DNA of 49,052 bases from Lentisphaerota bacterium (GTDB lineage Bacteria > Verrucomicrobiota > Kiritimatiellia > UBA8416 > JABMPJ01): contig JABMPJ010000093.1 in NCBI GenBank assembly GCA_013203785.1, positions 1 through 49,052 on the forward strand, written 5' to 3'. Both the position numbers and the translations under genes were made by a program. The notes beneath the pieces are model-generated. The model saw only the letters and a list, made by a program, of their open reading frames with translations, was not told where the DNA came from and searched no databases. This document shows positions 1 through 6,705 of the stretch, piece by piece. Position 1 is the first letter of the stretch. The number at the start of each line of letters is the position of its first letter.

Positions 1-13
1 AAACTATTTCGAA

Positions 14-170
14 CATCCAACATCGAACACCCAACATCGAACATCGAAGTGGGCAAGGTGTGCATACAAAACACCACTTGCACTTTCCCTTCTCAAGGAT
101 TTCTGATCCATATATCACACAGAAGGGCAGAGTCCCGTGCAAAGCGCCCTTCGATGTTCGATGTTCGATT
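14..170. repeat. Heptad-repeat inverted element A
   Basis: The left arm (14-48) is five consecutive 7-nt units, three of them exactly CATCGAA and two variants (CATCCAA, CACCCAA). The right arm (150-170) is three units of the complement, TTCGATG, TTCGATG and TTCGATT. The arms are inverted and about 100 nt apart. An imperfect inner hairpin (54-62 with 71-81) lies in the spacer. The right arm lies inside the 3' end of the nuclease ORF. The architecture matches 13165-13316 and 43978-44147, whose arms have different sequences. Confidence 0.8.
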
Positions 171-494
171 CACACCCTTTCCTGTGCCTGGCACCCATTC
201 AAAGTAGCGAAGAGCCAGCATTGCCAATTGTGGCCCACGCAGCATGAGGCCTAGCGCCTTCTTGCCTGCGGTGGTCTTGAGGTACTTCTCTCGTCGGTGG
301 GCATCGGTCGTAGAGGCATGGTATTCGCAATAGATCAGGCGTAGTGGCCGACGTGGTGCGGTTGCCTGGTTGCGGCCGTTGAAATGATCGGTCAGCCATT
401 GCTTCAAGTTGCTGCTGTAGCCGATGTATAGCTTGCCGTCTGCTTCACTGAAGAGGACGTACACGCAGTGACCCCGTTTGGTAAACGTGGACAT
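93..494 (-). CDS. GIY-YIG nuclease family protein with repeat-encoded C-terminus
   Basis: This is a small single-domain GIY-YIG endonuclease-like protein of 133 residues. Near the N-terminus is the split motif VYVL followed by KLYIG, then an arginine-rich stretch and RREKYLKTTAGKKA, whose glutamate is in the position of the family's metal-binding acid. Stand-alone members of this type (UrvC/Slx1-like fold) usually run about 80-100 residues. Here the domain ends near residue 85, and the last 35-45 residues are encoded by the right arm and spacer of the heptad-repeat hairpin, so the tail is probably not functional. No good Shine-Dalgarno precedes the ATG. The natural substrate is unknown. Such genes are often accessory and possibly mobile, but that is inference. 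Confidence 0.75.
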   Translation of the reverse strand: MSTFTKRGHCVYVLFSEADGKLYIGYSSNLKQWLTDHFNGRNQATAPRRPLRLIYCEYHASTTDAHRREKYLKTTAGKKALGLMLRGPQLAMLALRYFEWVPGTGKGVNRTSNIEGRFARDSALLCDIWIRNP

Positions 495-540
495 GGCTTG
501 AGGCTATTAGATGCGGGGAAGAGAAACAAATAAGGAAGCA

Positions 541-691
541 CCGTGCAGTAGAGGCTTCGCTTCGCTTGCCTCACTACACGGTTGCCATGAAGTAGATCCT
601 CGGCTCCCTGATTCTCCGAAGTGGAATGGAGGATGTTGTGCTGGCCCGCCATGAAGTGAGCGGAGGCGCAGCCGACGCTCTACTTCATGGC
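541..691. repeat. Paired hairpins abutting the tRNA-Glu 3' end
   Basis: Two imperfect hairpins occupy the gap between the nuclease gene and tRNA-Glu. The first pairs 541-555 with about 568-581 (GCCTCACTACACGG). The second pairs GCCATGAAGT at 648-657 with ACTTCATGGC at 682-691; a further forward copy of GCCATGAAGTAG lies at 584-595. The last arm overlaps the encoded CCA end of the tRNA. No T-run follows on the tRNA strand, so this is not a classical intrinsic terminator; a REP-like or attachment-related element is possible. Confidence 0.5.
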
Positions 692-762
692 ACGCCCAAG
701 GGGAGTCGAACCCCTCTTGCCAGGATGAAAACCTGGAGTCCTAACCGATAGACGATGGGCGC
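688..762 (-). tRNA. tRNA-Glu (anticodon TTC)
   Basis: Read on the minus strand it begins GCGCCCATCGTCTATCGGTT and folds as a cloverleaf. The acceptor stem GCGCCCA pairs with TGGGCGT (one G:U), the anticodon stem CCAGG/CCTGG encloses loop TTTTCAT with anticodon TTC, and the T-arm is AGGGG TTCGACT CCCCT. The discriminator is G, as usual for tRNA-Glu, and the CCA end is encoded (688-690). Confidence 0.93.
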
Positions 763-824
763 TCGGTGTCGATTGAAGCGCGGTAGGATATCACAGAGGG
801 TCGGACTGGCAAGTGAAAATACTA

Positions 825-850
825 TTGCGATTCCCTGAACACCCTATAAC
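825..850 (+). promoter_or_regulatory. Possible promoter of the rubredoxin-tRNA-nqr unit
   Basis: A TATAAC hexamer at 845-850 resembles a -10 box about 50 nt before the rubredoxin start. TTGCGA at 825-830 could be a -35 element, but the 14-nt spacer is short. No better candidate is visible between tRNA-Glu and the rubredoxin gene. Weak call. Confidence 0.25.
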
Positions 851-898
851 ATACGGGGTCTTTTGATTCGAAAAGAAGAGTTATTCAGGAAGTTCACT

Positions 899-1057
899 AT
901 GAAATACGTATGTAATGCCTGTGGCTATGTCTACGATCCGGAAGAGGGTGATCCAGATGGCGGCGTCGCGCCGGGCACAGCTTTTGAAGACATTCCCGAC
1001 GAGTGGGTCTGCCCTGATTGCGGCGTCGGCAAAGAAGACTTCTCCGCAGAAGGCTAG
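899..1057 (+). CDS. Rubredoxin
   Basis: A 52-residue rubredoxin, a small cytoplasmic one-iron electron carrier. The iron ligands are visible as C5-x2-C8 (CNAC) and C38-x2-C41 (CPDC), with the usual GYVYDP and DEWVCP surroundings. An upstream in-frame start at 863 would add 12 residues. I prefer 899 because CAGGAAG lies just before it and the product then has the normal family length. In anaerobes rubredoxin typically feeds electrons to rubrerythrin or superoxide reductase, and a rubrerythrin is encoded at 13393-13965. The gene ends 17 nt before tRNA-Thr, which is itself 32 nt before nqrB, so a joint transcript is likely. Confidence 0.95.
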   Translation: MKYVCNACGYVYDPEEGDPDGGVAPGTAFEDIPDEWVCPDCGVGKEDFSAEG

Positions 1058-1074
1058 AGTTTTTTGCGACTGAA

Positions 1075-1147
1075 GCCAGCTTAGCTCAGTTGGCAGAGCA
1101 GCTGATTTGTAATCAGCAGGTCGTCGGTTCGACCCCGACAGCTGGCT
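1075..1147 (+). tRNA. tRNA-Thr (anticodon TGT)
   Basis: Complete cloverleaf. The acceptor stem GCCAGCT pairs with AGCTGGC, the D-arm contains TAGCTCAGTTGG, the anticodon stem GCTGA/TCAGC encloses TTTGTAA (anticodon TGT), and the T-arm contains GTTCGAC. The discriminator is T and CCA is not encoded. It sits between the rubredoxin gene and nqrB on the same strand. Confidence 0.95.
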
Positions 1148-1179
1148 TGCCATCCATTTTTTAAACGGCGGGATTGCGT

Positions 1180-2115
1180 ATGGCGCTCTTCGCACAATAC
1201 GTCCGGAAGCAGTTGCCGATGACGCGCGTTCTGCTGGCCCTGGTGCCAGTGGTGGTCTCTTCGGTCTATTTCTTCGGTTGGCGCGTGCTTTTCCTCTTGG
1301 CTGTGGTGAACGCCGCAGCCTTTGTGTCGGAGTATGCCTTCACGCGGTTGGGGAAGCAGCCCGCATCGGCGGCGGTCTTTGTCACGGCCTGCCTCTTCAC
1401 GCTCTCACTACCGCCCGAGCTTCCGATGTGGATGGCCGTGCTCGGGGTTGTCTTCGGGATTGTCTTCGGGAAGATGGTGTTCGGCGGCTTTGGCAAGAAC
1501 GTCTTTAATCCGGCCCTGACCGGCCGTGCCTTTATCTATGTCTCGTTCGGCCATCATATGACTGGTCAGTGGGTCGATCCGGTGGGCGGGCCGCTGGGCG
1601 GTTTTGGAGCCTACGCCGCCGATGCGATCACCTCAGCCACCCCTTGTATGCTGCTCAAGACGGGCGTGGATGTGCCGCTTATGGAGCTGTTCCTCGGTAA
1701 TACCTCCGGAATTATAGGGGGTACGAGTGCGATTCTCGTGATCCTGGGCGCGCTGTATATGATCTGGAAGAAGACCGCGAGCTATCGCATTATCGTCGCG
1801 GCCCTGGCCGGCTACCTGGCGATGCAGACGGGGCTCTGGCTGGGAGGGGCCGCAGCGGCAGCTCCCCTGCACGGCCTTTTTGCCGGGGGCGTGCTCTTCG
1901 GCATCTGCTTCTTTGCCACGGATCCCGTCTCAGGGCCCTCCACGCAGCAAGGGCGGTGGATTTACGGCGCGTTCATCGGTGCGATGAGCTCACTGATCAC
2001 CGTCTTCTCGGCGTGGCCGGAGGGCACCATGTTCGCCATTCTTCTGGCCAACATGTTCGCCCCGATCATGGACCACGCAATCAAGGCGGTTCTGGCTAAG
2101 AAGAAGGCCGCATGA
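1180..2115 (+). CDS. nqrB: Na+-NQR subunit B, short form
   Basis: Integral-membrane subunit of the sodium-pumping NADH:quinone oxidoreductase, belonging to the NqrB/RnfD family. Many hydrophobic segments are present. The stretch with KMVFGGFGKNVFNPALTG is characteristic of NqrB. DAITSATP (about residues 148-155) is the expected covalent FMN site, with the threonine of SAT as attachment residue. At 311 residues it is shorter than typical NqrB (about 400) and close to RnfD length, so the assignment to NQR rests on the NqrF-type gene downstream. ATG 1180 is preferred over TTG 1174 because GGCGGG lies at a suitable distance. The 3' end overlaps nqrC by ATGA. No nqrA precedes it. Confidence 0.88.
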   Translation: MALFAQYVRKQLPMTRVLLALVPVVVSSVYFFGWRVLFLLAVVNAAAFVSEYAFTRLGKQPASAAVFVTACLFTLSLPPELPMWMAVLGVVFGIVFGKMVFGGFGKNVFNPALTGRAFIYVSFGHHMTGQWVDPVGGPLGGFGAYAADAITSATPCMLLKTGVDVPLMELFLGNTSGIIGGTSAILVILGALYMIWKKTASYRIIVAALAGYLAMQTGLWLGGAAAAAPLHGLFAGGVLFGICFFATDPVSGPSTQQGRWIYGAFIGAMSSLITVFSAWPEGTMFAILLANMFAPIMDHAIKAVLAKKKAA

Positions 2116-2759
2116 AGAAGATCTCCAAAACCAGAACAAGGCTCTTCACGGTGTTCTTCATGTTCATCGTGACCTTTGTCTCCATTTCAGCGGTCTCGGC
2201 CCTGCATCTCACCAGCCGCGATCGGGTCGCGCGCAACGAGAAGCTCTACCTGATGCAGGGAATCTGGGCTGCGGCCGGACTGACCCTTCCGGCGGGGGCC
2301 GATGAGATCGCAGCTTGGTTTGCGGCGAGCGTCACGCCCCGGCCCGGTGCGGAGGCCCCGATTTTCTACGAGGTACGGGAGAGCGCCGATGGCGCGCGCC
2401 GGGCCATGATCTTTGTGCGCCAGGGCAAGGGCCTGTGGGGCAAGATCGACGCGGTGGTTGGGGTTGATCCCAGTCTGAGCCACTTCACCGGCATCGCCTT
2501 CGTAAACCACAACGAGACCCCCGGTCTGGGCGCGCGCATCATGGAGCCTTGGTATGGCGAGCAGATCAAGCACAAGACGGGTGGCCTGACCCTGGTGCCA
2601 GAGGGCAGCGGATCGACCGACCCGACCGAGCTGGATGCGATTACCGGCGCCACGATTACCTCCAAGGGAGTGCGCGATATCTTGAACAGCCTGATCGAGG
2701 AGGCACCCGCCCTGGTCGCATCGCTGGGGCGCGTGACAGAGGGACCTGACCATGAGTAA
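2112..2759 (+). CDS. nqrC: Na+-NQR subunit C
   Basis: A 215-residue NqrC/RnfG-family protein with one N-terminal membrane helix (about residues 10-30) and a periplasmic FMN domain. The flavinylation motif is visible as DAITGATITSKGV, with Thr181 as the residue expected to carry FMN by a phosphoester bond. GKGLWGKIDAVVGVDP and NHNETPGLGARI are typical family stretches. NqrC passes electrons between the flavins of NqrB and NqrF. Its start overlaps the nqrB stop and its end overlaps nqrD by 8 nt, so translation is coupled. An ApbE-type flavin transferase would be needed; none lies in this window. Confidence 0.93.
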   Translation: MKKISKTRTRLFTVFFMFIVTFVSISAVSALHLTSRDRVARNEKLYLMQGIWAAAGLTLPAGADEIAAWFAASVTPRPGAEAPIFYEVRESADGARRAMIFVRQGKGLWGKIDAVVGVDPSLSHFTGIAFVNHNETPGLGARIMEPWYGEQIKHKTGGLTLVPEGSGSTDPTELDAITGATITSKGVRDILNSLIEEAPALVASLGRVTEGPDHE

Positions 2760-3369
2760 AGCCAGGCAGATCTTTGCCAACAACATGACACGGGAGAACC
2801 CGGTCTTTATACAGGTCCTGGGGATCTGCTCCACCCTTGCGGTGACGAACTCACTCAAGAATACCTTCGTGATGTGTGTCGGTCTGCTCTTCACACTCTC
2901 CCTCTCGAACTTCACCGTCTCGCTCCTGCGGCGCTGGATGCCCACCCGCATCCGCATGATGGTCGAGGTGCTCGTCATCGCCTCCTACGTGATCGTCGTT
3001 GATATCACACTCAAAGCTTTCTATCCGGACATCTGGCGCCAACTGGGCCCGTATGTCGGGCTGATTATCACAAACTGTATTGTCATGGGCCGCGCCGAAG
3101 CCTTCGCCCTGACCAACCCGCCCGGTCTCTCCTTCATTGATGGCCTCTCCGCAGGTGTGGGCTACTCCTACGTACTGCTCGTGATTGCCGTCTTCCGTGA
3201 GCTACTCGGCTCCGGCTCGTTGTGGGGCTTCCGCATCCTGGGCGACTGGTGGGAGGATTGGGCCATCATGGTCATGGCCCCAGGCGCTTTCTTTATGCTG
3301 GCCCTCTTCATCTGGATCGTCAAAGGGCTCTTCCTCAAGCCTGAAGCCAAGAAGGAGGGGGCATCATGA
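2752..3369 (+). CDS. nqrD: Na+-NQR subunit D
   Basis: A 205-residue integral-membrane subunit of the NqrD/RnfE family with about six transmembrane segments. Diagnostic stretches are NPVFIQVLGICSTLAVTNSL near the N-terminus and YVGLIITNCIVMGRAEAFA in the middle. The conserved cysteines in ICSTLAVT and NCIVMGRAE correspond to those that bind an intramembrane iron cofactor together with NqrE. The start overlaps the nqrC end and the stop overlaps the nqrE start by ATGA, giving strict operon organisation. Length is normal for the family. Confidence 0.93.
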   Translation: MSKARQIFANNMTRENPVFIQVLGICSTLAVTNSLKNTFVMCVGLLFTLSLSNFTVSLLRRWMPTRIRMMVEVLVIASYVIVVDITLKAFYPDIWRQLGPYVGLIITNCIVMGRAEAFALTNPPGLSFIDGLSAGVGYSYVLLVIAVFRELLGSGSLWGFRILGDWWEDWAIMVMAPGAFFMLALFIWIVKGLFLKPEAKKEGAS

Positions 3370-3959
3370 GCGAATTCGCCACCGTCATGAGCGTCCTGTT
3401 CGCCGCGATTTTCACCAACAATATTCTGTTAACCAACTATCTCGGCATGTGTTCGTTCCTGGGGGCCTCGCGCGAGGTGAAGACGGCACTTGGCCTGGGG
3501 GCGGCGGTGGTTTTTGTGCTGACCTGCACCAGCGCCCTCAACTGGCTCTGCTACCACTACATTCTGGTTCCGCTCGATCTCGTCTACCTCCGTTTCATTG
3601 TGTTCATCGTTGTGATTGCGGCCTTCGTACAGGTTGTAGAGATGATCATTGAACGTCTCTCCGAGCGTCTCTATAACGCGCTGGGCATCTTTCTTCCGCT
3701 GATCACGGTGAATTGCGCCATTCTCGGTGTGAGTCTCTTTATGGTCATTCGCGAGTACACCCTTGCCGAAGCACTCGGCTATGGCTTTGGAAGCGGTGTC
3801 GGTTGGGTGGTCGCCATCTTGGCCATGGCCGGTATCCGAGAGAAGATGGTGCGCTCAAAGATACCCCGCGGCCTGGAAGGTGCCGGCATCACGCTGATTA
3901 TAGCCGGCATCATGGCGCTTGCCTTTATGGGCTTCAACGGGATGATGACGCTGAATTAG
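3366..3959 (+). CDS. nqrE: Na+-NQR subunit E
   Basis: A 197-residue integral-membrane subunit of the NqrE/RnfA family, of typical length. The N-terminus carries FTNNILLTNYLGMCSFLGAS and the centre LPLITVNCAILGVSLF; each contains one conserved cysteine that pairs with the NqrD cysteines around the membrane iron site. About six hydrophobic helices are visible. It is the last gene of the overlapping nqrBCDE run. A 97-nt gap with short tandem repeats separates it from nqrF, unlike the overlaps upstream. Confidence 0.93.
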   Translation: MSEFATVMSVLFAAIFTNNILLTNYLGMCSFLGASREVKTALGLGAAVVFVLTCTSALNWLCYHYILVPLDLVYLRFIVFIVVIAAFVQVVEMIIERLSERLYNALGIFLPLITVNCAILGVSLFMVIREYTLAEALGYGFGSGVGWVVAILAMAGIREKMVRSKIPRGLEGAGITLIIAGIMALAFMGFNGMMTLN

Positions 3960-3975
3960 CCCTGCTGGCGCGGGG

Positions 3976-4055
3976 CGGTTATCGGTTATCCGTTACTAGG
4001 AGAGAGCAAGTTGCGGGGTCGAACGGGCCCCATTAACCATTAACCATCGACCATC
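3976..4055. repeat. Heptad tandem tracts between nqrE and nqrF (locus B)
   Basis: Positions 3976-3996 hold GGTTATC-type 7-nt units, and 4031-4055 hold ATTAACC-type 7-nt units, roughly the opposite orientation (reverse complement GGTTAAT). They flank 34 nt containing AGGAGAG (3998-4004). The two tracts are related only loosely. They interrupt the otherwise overlapping nqr operon and leave no Shine-Dalgarno directly before the nqrF start. Confidence 0.6.
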
Positions 4056-4056
4056 A

Positions 4057-5160
4057 ATGATGATTCCCTTTCTTATAGCCGTCGGCGTCATGTGCGCAAT
4101 CACCTCCCTCCTGGCGGTGATTATGGTAATCGCCGATGCCACGATTGGTAACTACGGCGACGTCACGATCACGATCAACGGGGAGAAGTCCGTCACGGTC
4201 GAAGGCGGGCACCCCCTCCTCAGTACGCTGAAGGAGGAGGAGATCTTTATTCCCTCTGCCTGCGGCGGACGCGGCTCGTGTGGGCTCTGCAAGCTTAAGG
4301 TGCTTGAGGGTGCCGGGGAGCCCCTGCCCACTGAGATGCCCTGGCTGGACCCGGACGAAGTGGCCTCACACGTGCGTCTCTCTTGCCAGGTTAAGGTTAA
4401 GAACGACATCCGTATCGAGGTGCCCGAGGAGCTCTTCAGCGTCAAGCAATTCGAGACGGAGGTGAAGGCCATACGCGACCTGACGCATGACATCAAAGAG
4501 GTCCGCCTCAAACTGATCGAGCCCGAGGGGATTGAGTTCACGGCGGGTCAGTTCGTGCATTTCGAGGTGCCGGTCTACGCCCTGACCGATGAGCCTGTCT
4601 ACCGGGCCTACTCGCTCTCCTCCGGCCCCACCGAGCATGGCGAGATCGAGTTAGAGATCCGTTATGTGGCCAACGGCATCTGCACGACTTATGTCCACCA
4701 GCATCTTGAAGTGGGCCAGAACATTACGATCAACGGACCCTATGGAGACTTCTACCTGCGCGACACCGATAGCGATATCATCTTCATCGCCGGGGGATCA
4801 GGCATGGCGCCCATCAAGTCGATCCTGCACGAGATGGCCCGTACAGGCAGCCAGCGCAAGGCGCGCTATTTCTTCGGTGCGCGATCGGTGCGTGACCTCT
4901 TCTTGCTCGATGATATGAAGGCGCTCGAGGAACAACTGCCCGACTTCCGCTTCATTCCGGCCCTCTCCGATCCCGATCCGGAGGACCACTGGGAGGACGA
5001 GACCGGTCTGATCACGCAGGTGGTCGGCCGCCACGTTGAGGATGCCAGCCAGATGGAGGCTTATCTCTGCGGCAGCCCGCTCATGATCGATGCCTGCATT
5101 GCGGTGCTGAGGGAGAAAGGTATGCCAGAGGAGAAAGTCTACTTCGATAAGTTTTCCTAG
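4057..5160 (+). CDS. nqrF: Na+-NQR subunit F, NADH dehydrogenase subunit
   Basis: This is the electron-input subunit of NQR, taking hydride from NADH onto FAD and passing electrons to a 2Fe-2S centre. One N-terminal membrane anchor (residues 3-27) is followed by a ferredoxin domain with ligands C69, C75, C78 (CGGRGSCGLC) and C110. A ferredoxin-reductase module follows, with FAD motif RAYSLSS (183-189), nucleotide-binding IFIAGGSGMAPIKS, a CGSP loop, and the closing YFDKF. At 367 residues it is somewhat shorter than the usual 400 or so. Two ATGs (4057 and 4060) are possible. No ribosome-binding site is evident because a repeat tract lies directly upstream. Confidence 0.93.
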   Translation: MMIPFLIAVGVMCAITSLLAVIMVIADATIGNYGDVTITINGEKSVTVEGGHPLLSTLKEEEIFIPSACGGRGSCGLCKLKVLEGAGEPLPTEMPWLDPDEVASHVRLSCQVKVKNDIRIEVPEELFSVKQFETEVKAIRDLTHDIKEVRLKLIEPEGIEFTAGQFVHFEVPVYALTDEPVYRAYSLSSGPTEHGEIELEIRYVANGICTTYVHQHLEVGQNITINGPYGDFYLRDTDSDIIFIAGGSGMAPIKSILHEMARTGSQRKARYFFGARSVRDLFLLDDMKALEEQLPDFRFIPALSDPDPEDHWEDETGLITQVVGRHVEDASQMEAYLCGSPLMIDACIAVLREKGMPEEKVYFDKFS

Positions 5161-5171
5161 GAGGTGTTGCT

Positions 5172-5705
5172 ATGGCCCAATCACCCTATTTGAGCAGAGT
5201 ACAAAGCGAAATGCGGCCCGGCGTGATTACTCAGGATGGATTCCTGGGGAATGATCATCGTGAGCTGCAGGAGATCCTGATTGAGGACGACGCGACTGTG
5301 AAACGCCTCAATACGACGCACGCGGCCATCGCGGCTCGCATGCACGAACTGATGGAGGCAGGGGCCGAGGGGCTGGGGCTCCCGATTGATGTTCCTCCGC
5401 ATTTCGAGATCCAAGTCGACAGCGTGCGCGGTAAGCTGCCCTGTCCCTTCATGGGCGGTACCATCGTGCAAAAGCTCAACACCACCGTGTTTAATACCCG
5501 TCTCGGCCGCGAGATCACCTATACCGACCTCAACATCCACATGATAGAAGAGCACGGGTTCTATGAAGGTCGGGGCTCTCTCTTCCGGATGCCCCCTGAG
5601 GAGCTGGCTGAAATTCTTGAGATGGACCTACGCGAACCACCGCCCGAGGACGAAGAGGGCGCGACACCGCGCTTATGCGTGCGGAAGGACGATCATGATT
5701 TTTGA
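5172..5705 (+). CDS. Conserved-looking hypothetical protein in the nqr operon
   Basis: I do not recognise this 177-residue soluble protein. It has an excellent Shine-Dalgarno (AGGAGGTG) 11 nt after the nqrF stop, so it is a real gene of the operon. The middle contains VDSVRGKLPCPFMGG and VFNTRLGREITYTDLNIHMIEEHGF, a pattern with one cysteine, several histidines and acids. The C-terminus is acidic and proline-rich (EPPPEDEEG) and ends HDF. There is no signal peptide or membrane segment. Its last 11 nt overlap the start of the permease gene. A role in metal or flavin handling for the complex is possible on position alone, but that is speculation. Confidence 0.8.
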   Translation: MAQSPYLSRVQSEMRPGVITQDGFLGNDHRELQEILIEDDATVKRLNTTHAAIAARMHELMEAGAEGLGLPIDVPPHFEIQVDSVRGKLPCPFMGGTIVQKLNTTVFNTRLGREITYTDLNIHMIEEHGFYEGRGSLFRMPPEELAEILEMDLREPPPEDEEGATPRLCVRKDDHDF

Positions 5706-6705
5706 TGTGCTTTCGGCGATGTGGCAAACGCTGACATCCATGGCACCCTACCTGCTCTTTGGATTCTTCATAGCGGGGATGCTCTCCATGTTTATCTCCC
5801 CTCGTCTGGTGGAGGACCACCTGGGTGGGCGGGGTGTCTGGCCGATCATGAAGGCCTCTCTTTTTGGCATTCCACTGCCGCTCTGCTCGTGCAGCGTGAT
5901 TCCGGTCGCCGCTTCGCTGCGCCGCCATGGTGCGGGGCACGGGGCCACATCGGCATTCCTCATTTCAACCCCCCAGACCGGGGTGGACAGTATCCTGGCG
6001 ACGGTCAGCCTTCTGGGGCCGGTCTTCGCGATTTTCCGGACACTGTGTGCGTTTGTGAGCGGCGTCGTGGGCGGGGGAATCGTGGACCTGATCAGTCCGG
6101 AGACCGAGCGGCCCAAGGAGGGACCGGAAGCGGAGTGCTGCGGGGGTGAGGCCGAGGGCAGTCGTTTCCGCCGCGCCATGCAACATGGCTTCGGGACGCT
6201 GGTTAACGATGTCAGCGGCCCTCTGCTGCTCGGACTGGTTGTCGCCGGTCTTATCTCCGCCTTTGTTCCGGAGCGGTTCTTTACGGATTATATAGGGACC
6301 GGTCTGCCAGCTATGCTGTTGATGCTGGCGATGGGGATTCCGATCTATGTCTGCGCGACGGCTTCGATTCCCATCGCGGCGGCCATGATTCTCAAGGGCG
6401 TCTCCCCCGGTGCGGCCTTGGTCTTCCTCATGACCGGACCGGCTACCAACGCGGCGGCCATCACGACGATCTGGCGGATGTTTGGAGCCCGTGCCGGTGT
6501 GGCATTTCTCCTCTCGGTGGGGCTGACGGCTCTCGGGTCGGGGCTTCTGATGGATATCTGGGTGCCTGCCGATATGCTACGAACCGCCATTGTCACCGAG
6601 GCGGCCCATACCTCATTGCCGGGCCGCGCGGCGGCCGTGGTGCTGCTCGTGATTCTGTTGCGCCCCTGGGTCGCGCGGCTGAGAGCCCGGGCGACCTCTC
6701 CATGA
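5695..6705 (+). CDS. SO_0444-type permease, putative Cu/Zn efflux
   Basis: A 336-residue inner-membrane permease of the DUF318/ArsP-like superfamily, with two homologous halves of about four helices each. The first half carries PLPLCSCSVIPVA (C64 and C66) and STPQTGVDSILATVSLLGP; the second carries TGPATNAAAITTIWRMFG. The cytosolic linker between them contains AECCGGEAEG, a probable metal-binding cysteine pair. These features fit the SO_0444 branch, annotated as Cu/Zn efflux. ATG 5695 is chosen because the in-frame upstream start would place a long charged stretch over the preceding gene. The end overlaps the next gene by ATGA. The substrate is inferred from family, not proven. Confidence 0.85.
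   Translation: MIFDVLSAMWQTLTSMAPYLLFGFFIAGMLSMFISPRLVEDHLGGRGVWPIMKASLFGIPLPLCSCSVIPVAASLRRHGAGHGATSAFLISTPQTGVDSILATVSLLGPVFAIFRTLCAFVSGVVGGGIVDLISPETERPKEGPEAECCGGEAEGSRFRRAMQHGFGTLVNDVSGPLLLGLVVAGLISAFVPERFFTDYIGTGLPAMLLMLAMGIPIYVCATASIPIAAAMILKGVSPGAALVFLMTGPATNAAAITTIWRMFGARAGVAFLLSVGLTALGSGLLMDIWVPADMLRTAIVTEAAHTSLPGRAAAVVLLVILLRPWVARLRARATSP

Noticed and set aside
14..170. CRISPR array
   Set aside because: Units are 7 nt and contiguous, without spacers, and no cas gene is in the window.
881..1195. A minus-strand ORF across rubredoxin and tRNA-Thr
   Set aside because: It is antisense to a certain rubredoxin and a certain tRNA and has no recognisable features.
1180..5160. RNF complex instead of NQR
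   Set aside because: The reductase gene is of NqrF type (anchor, 2Fe-2S, FAD/NAD modules) and no RnfB or RnfC gene is present, although NqrB length leaves some doubt.
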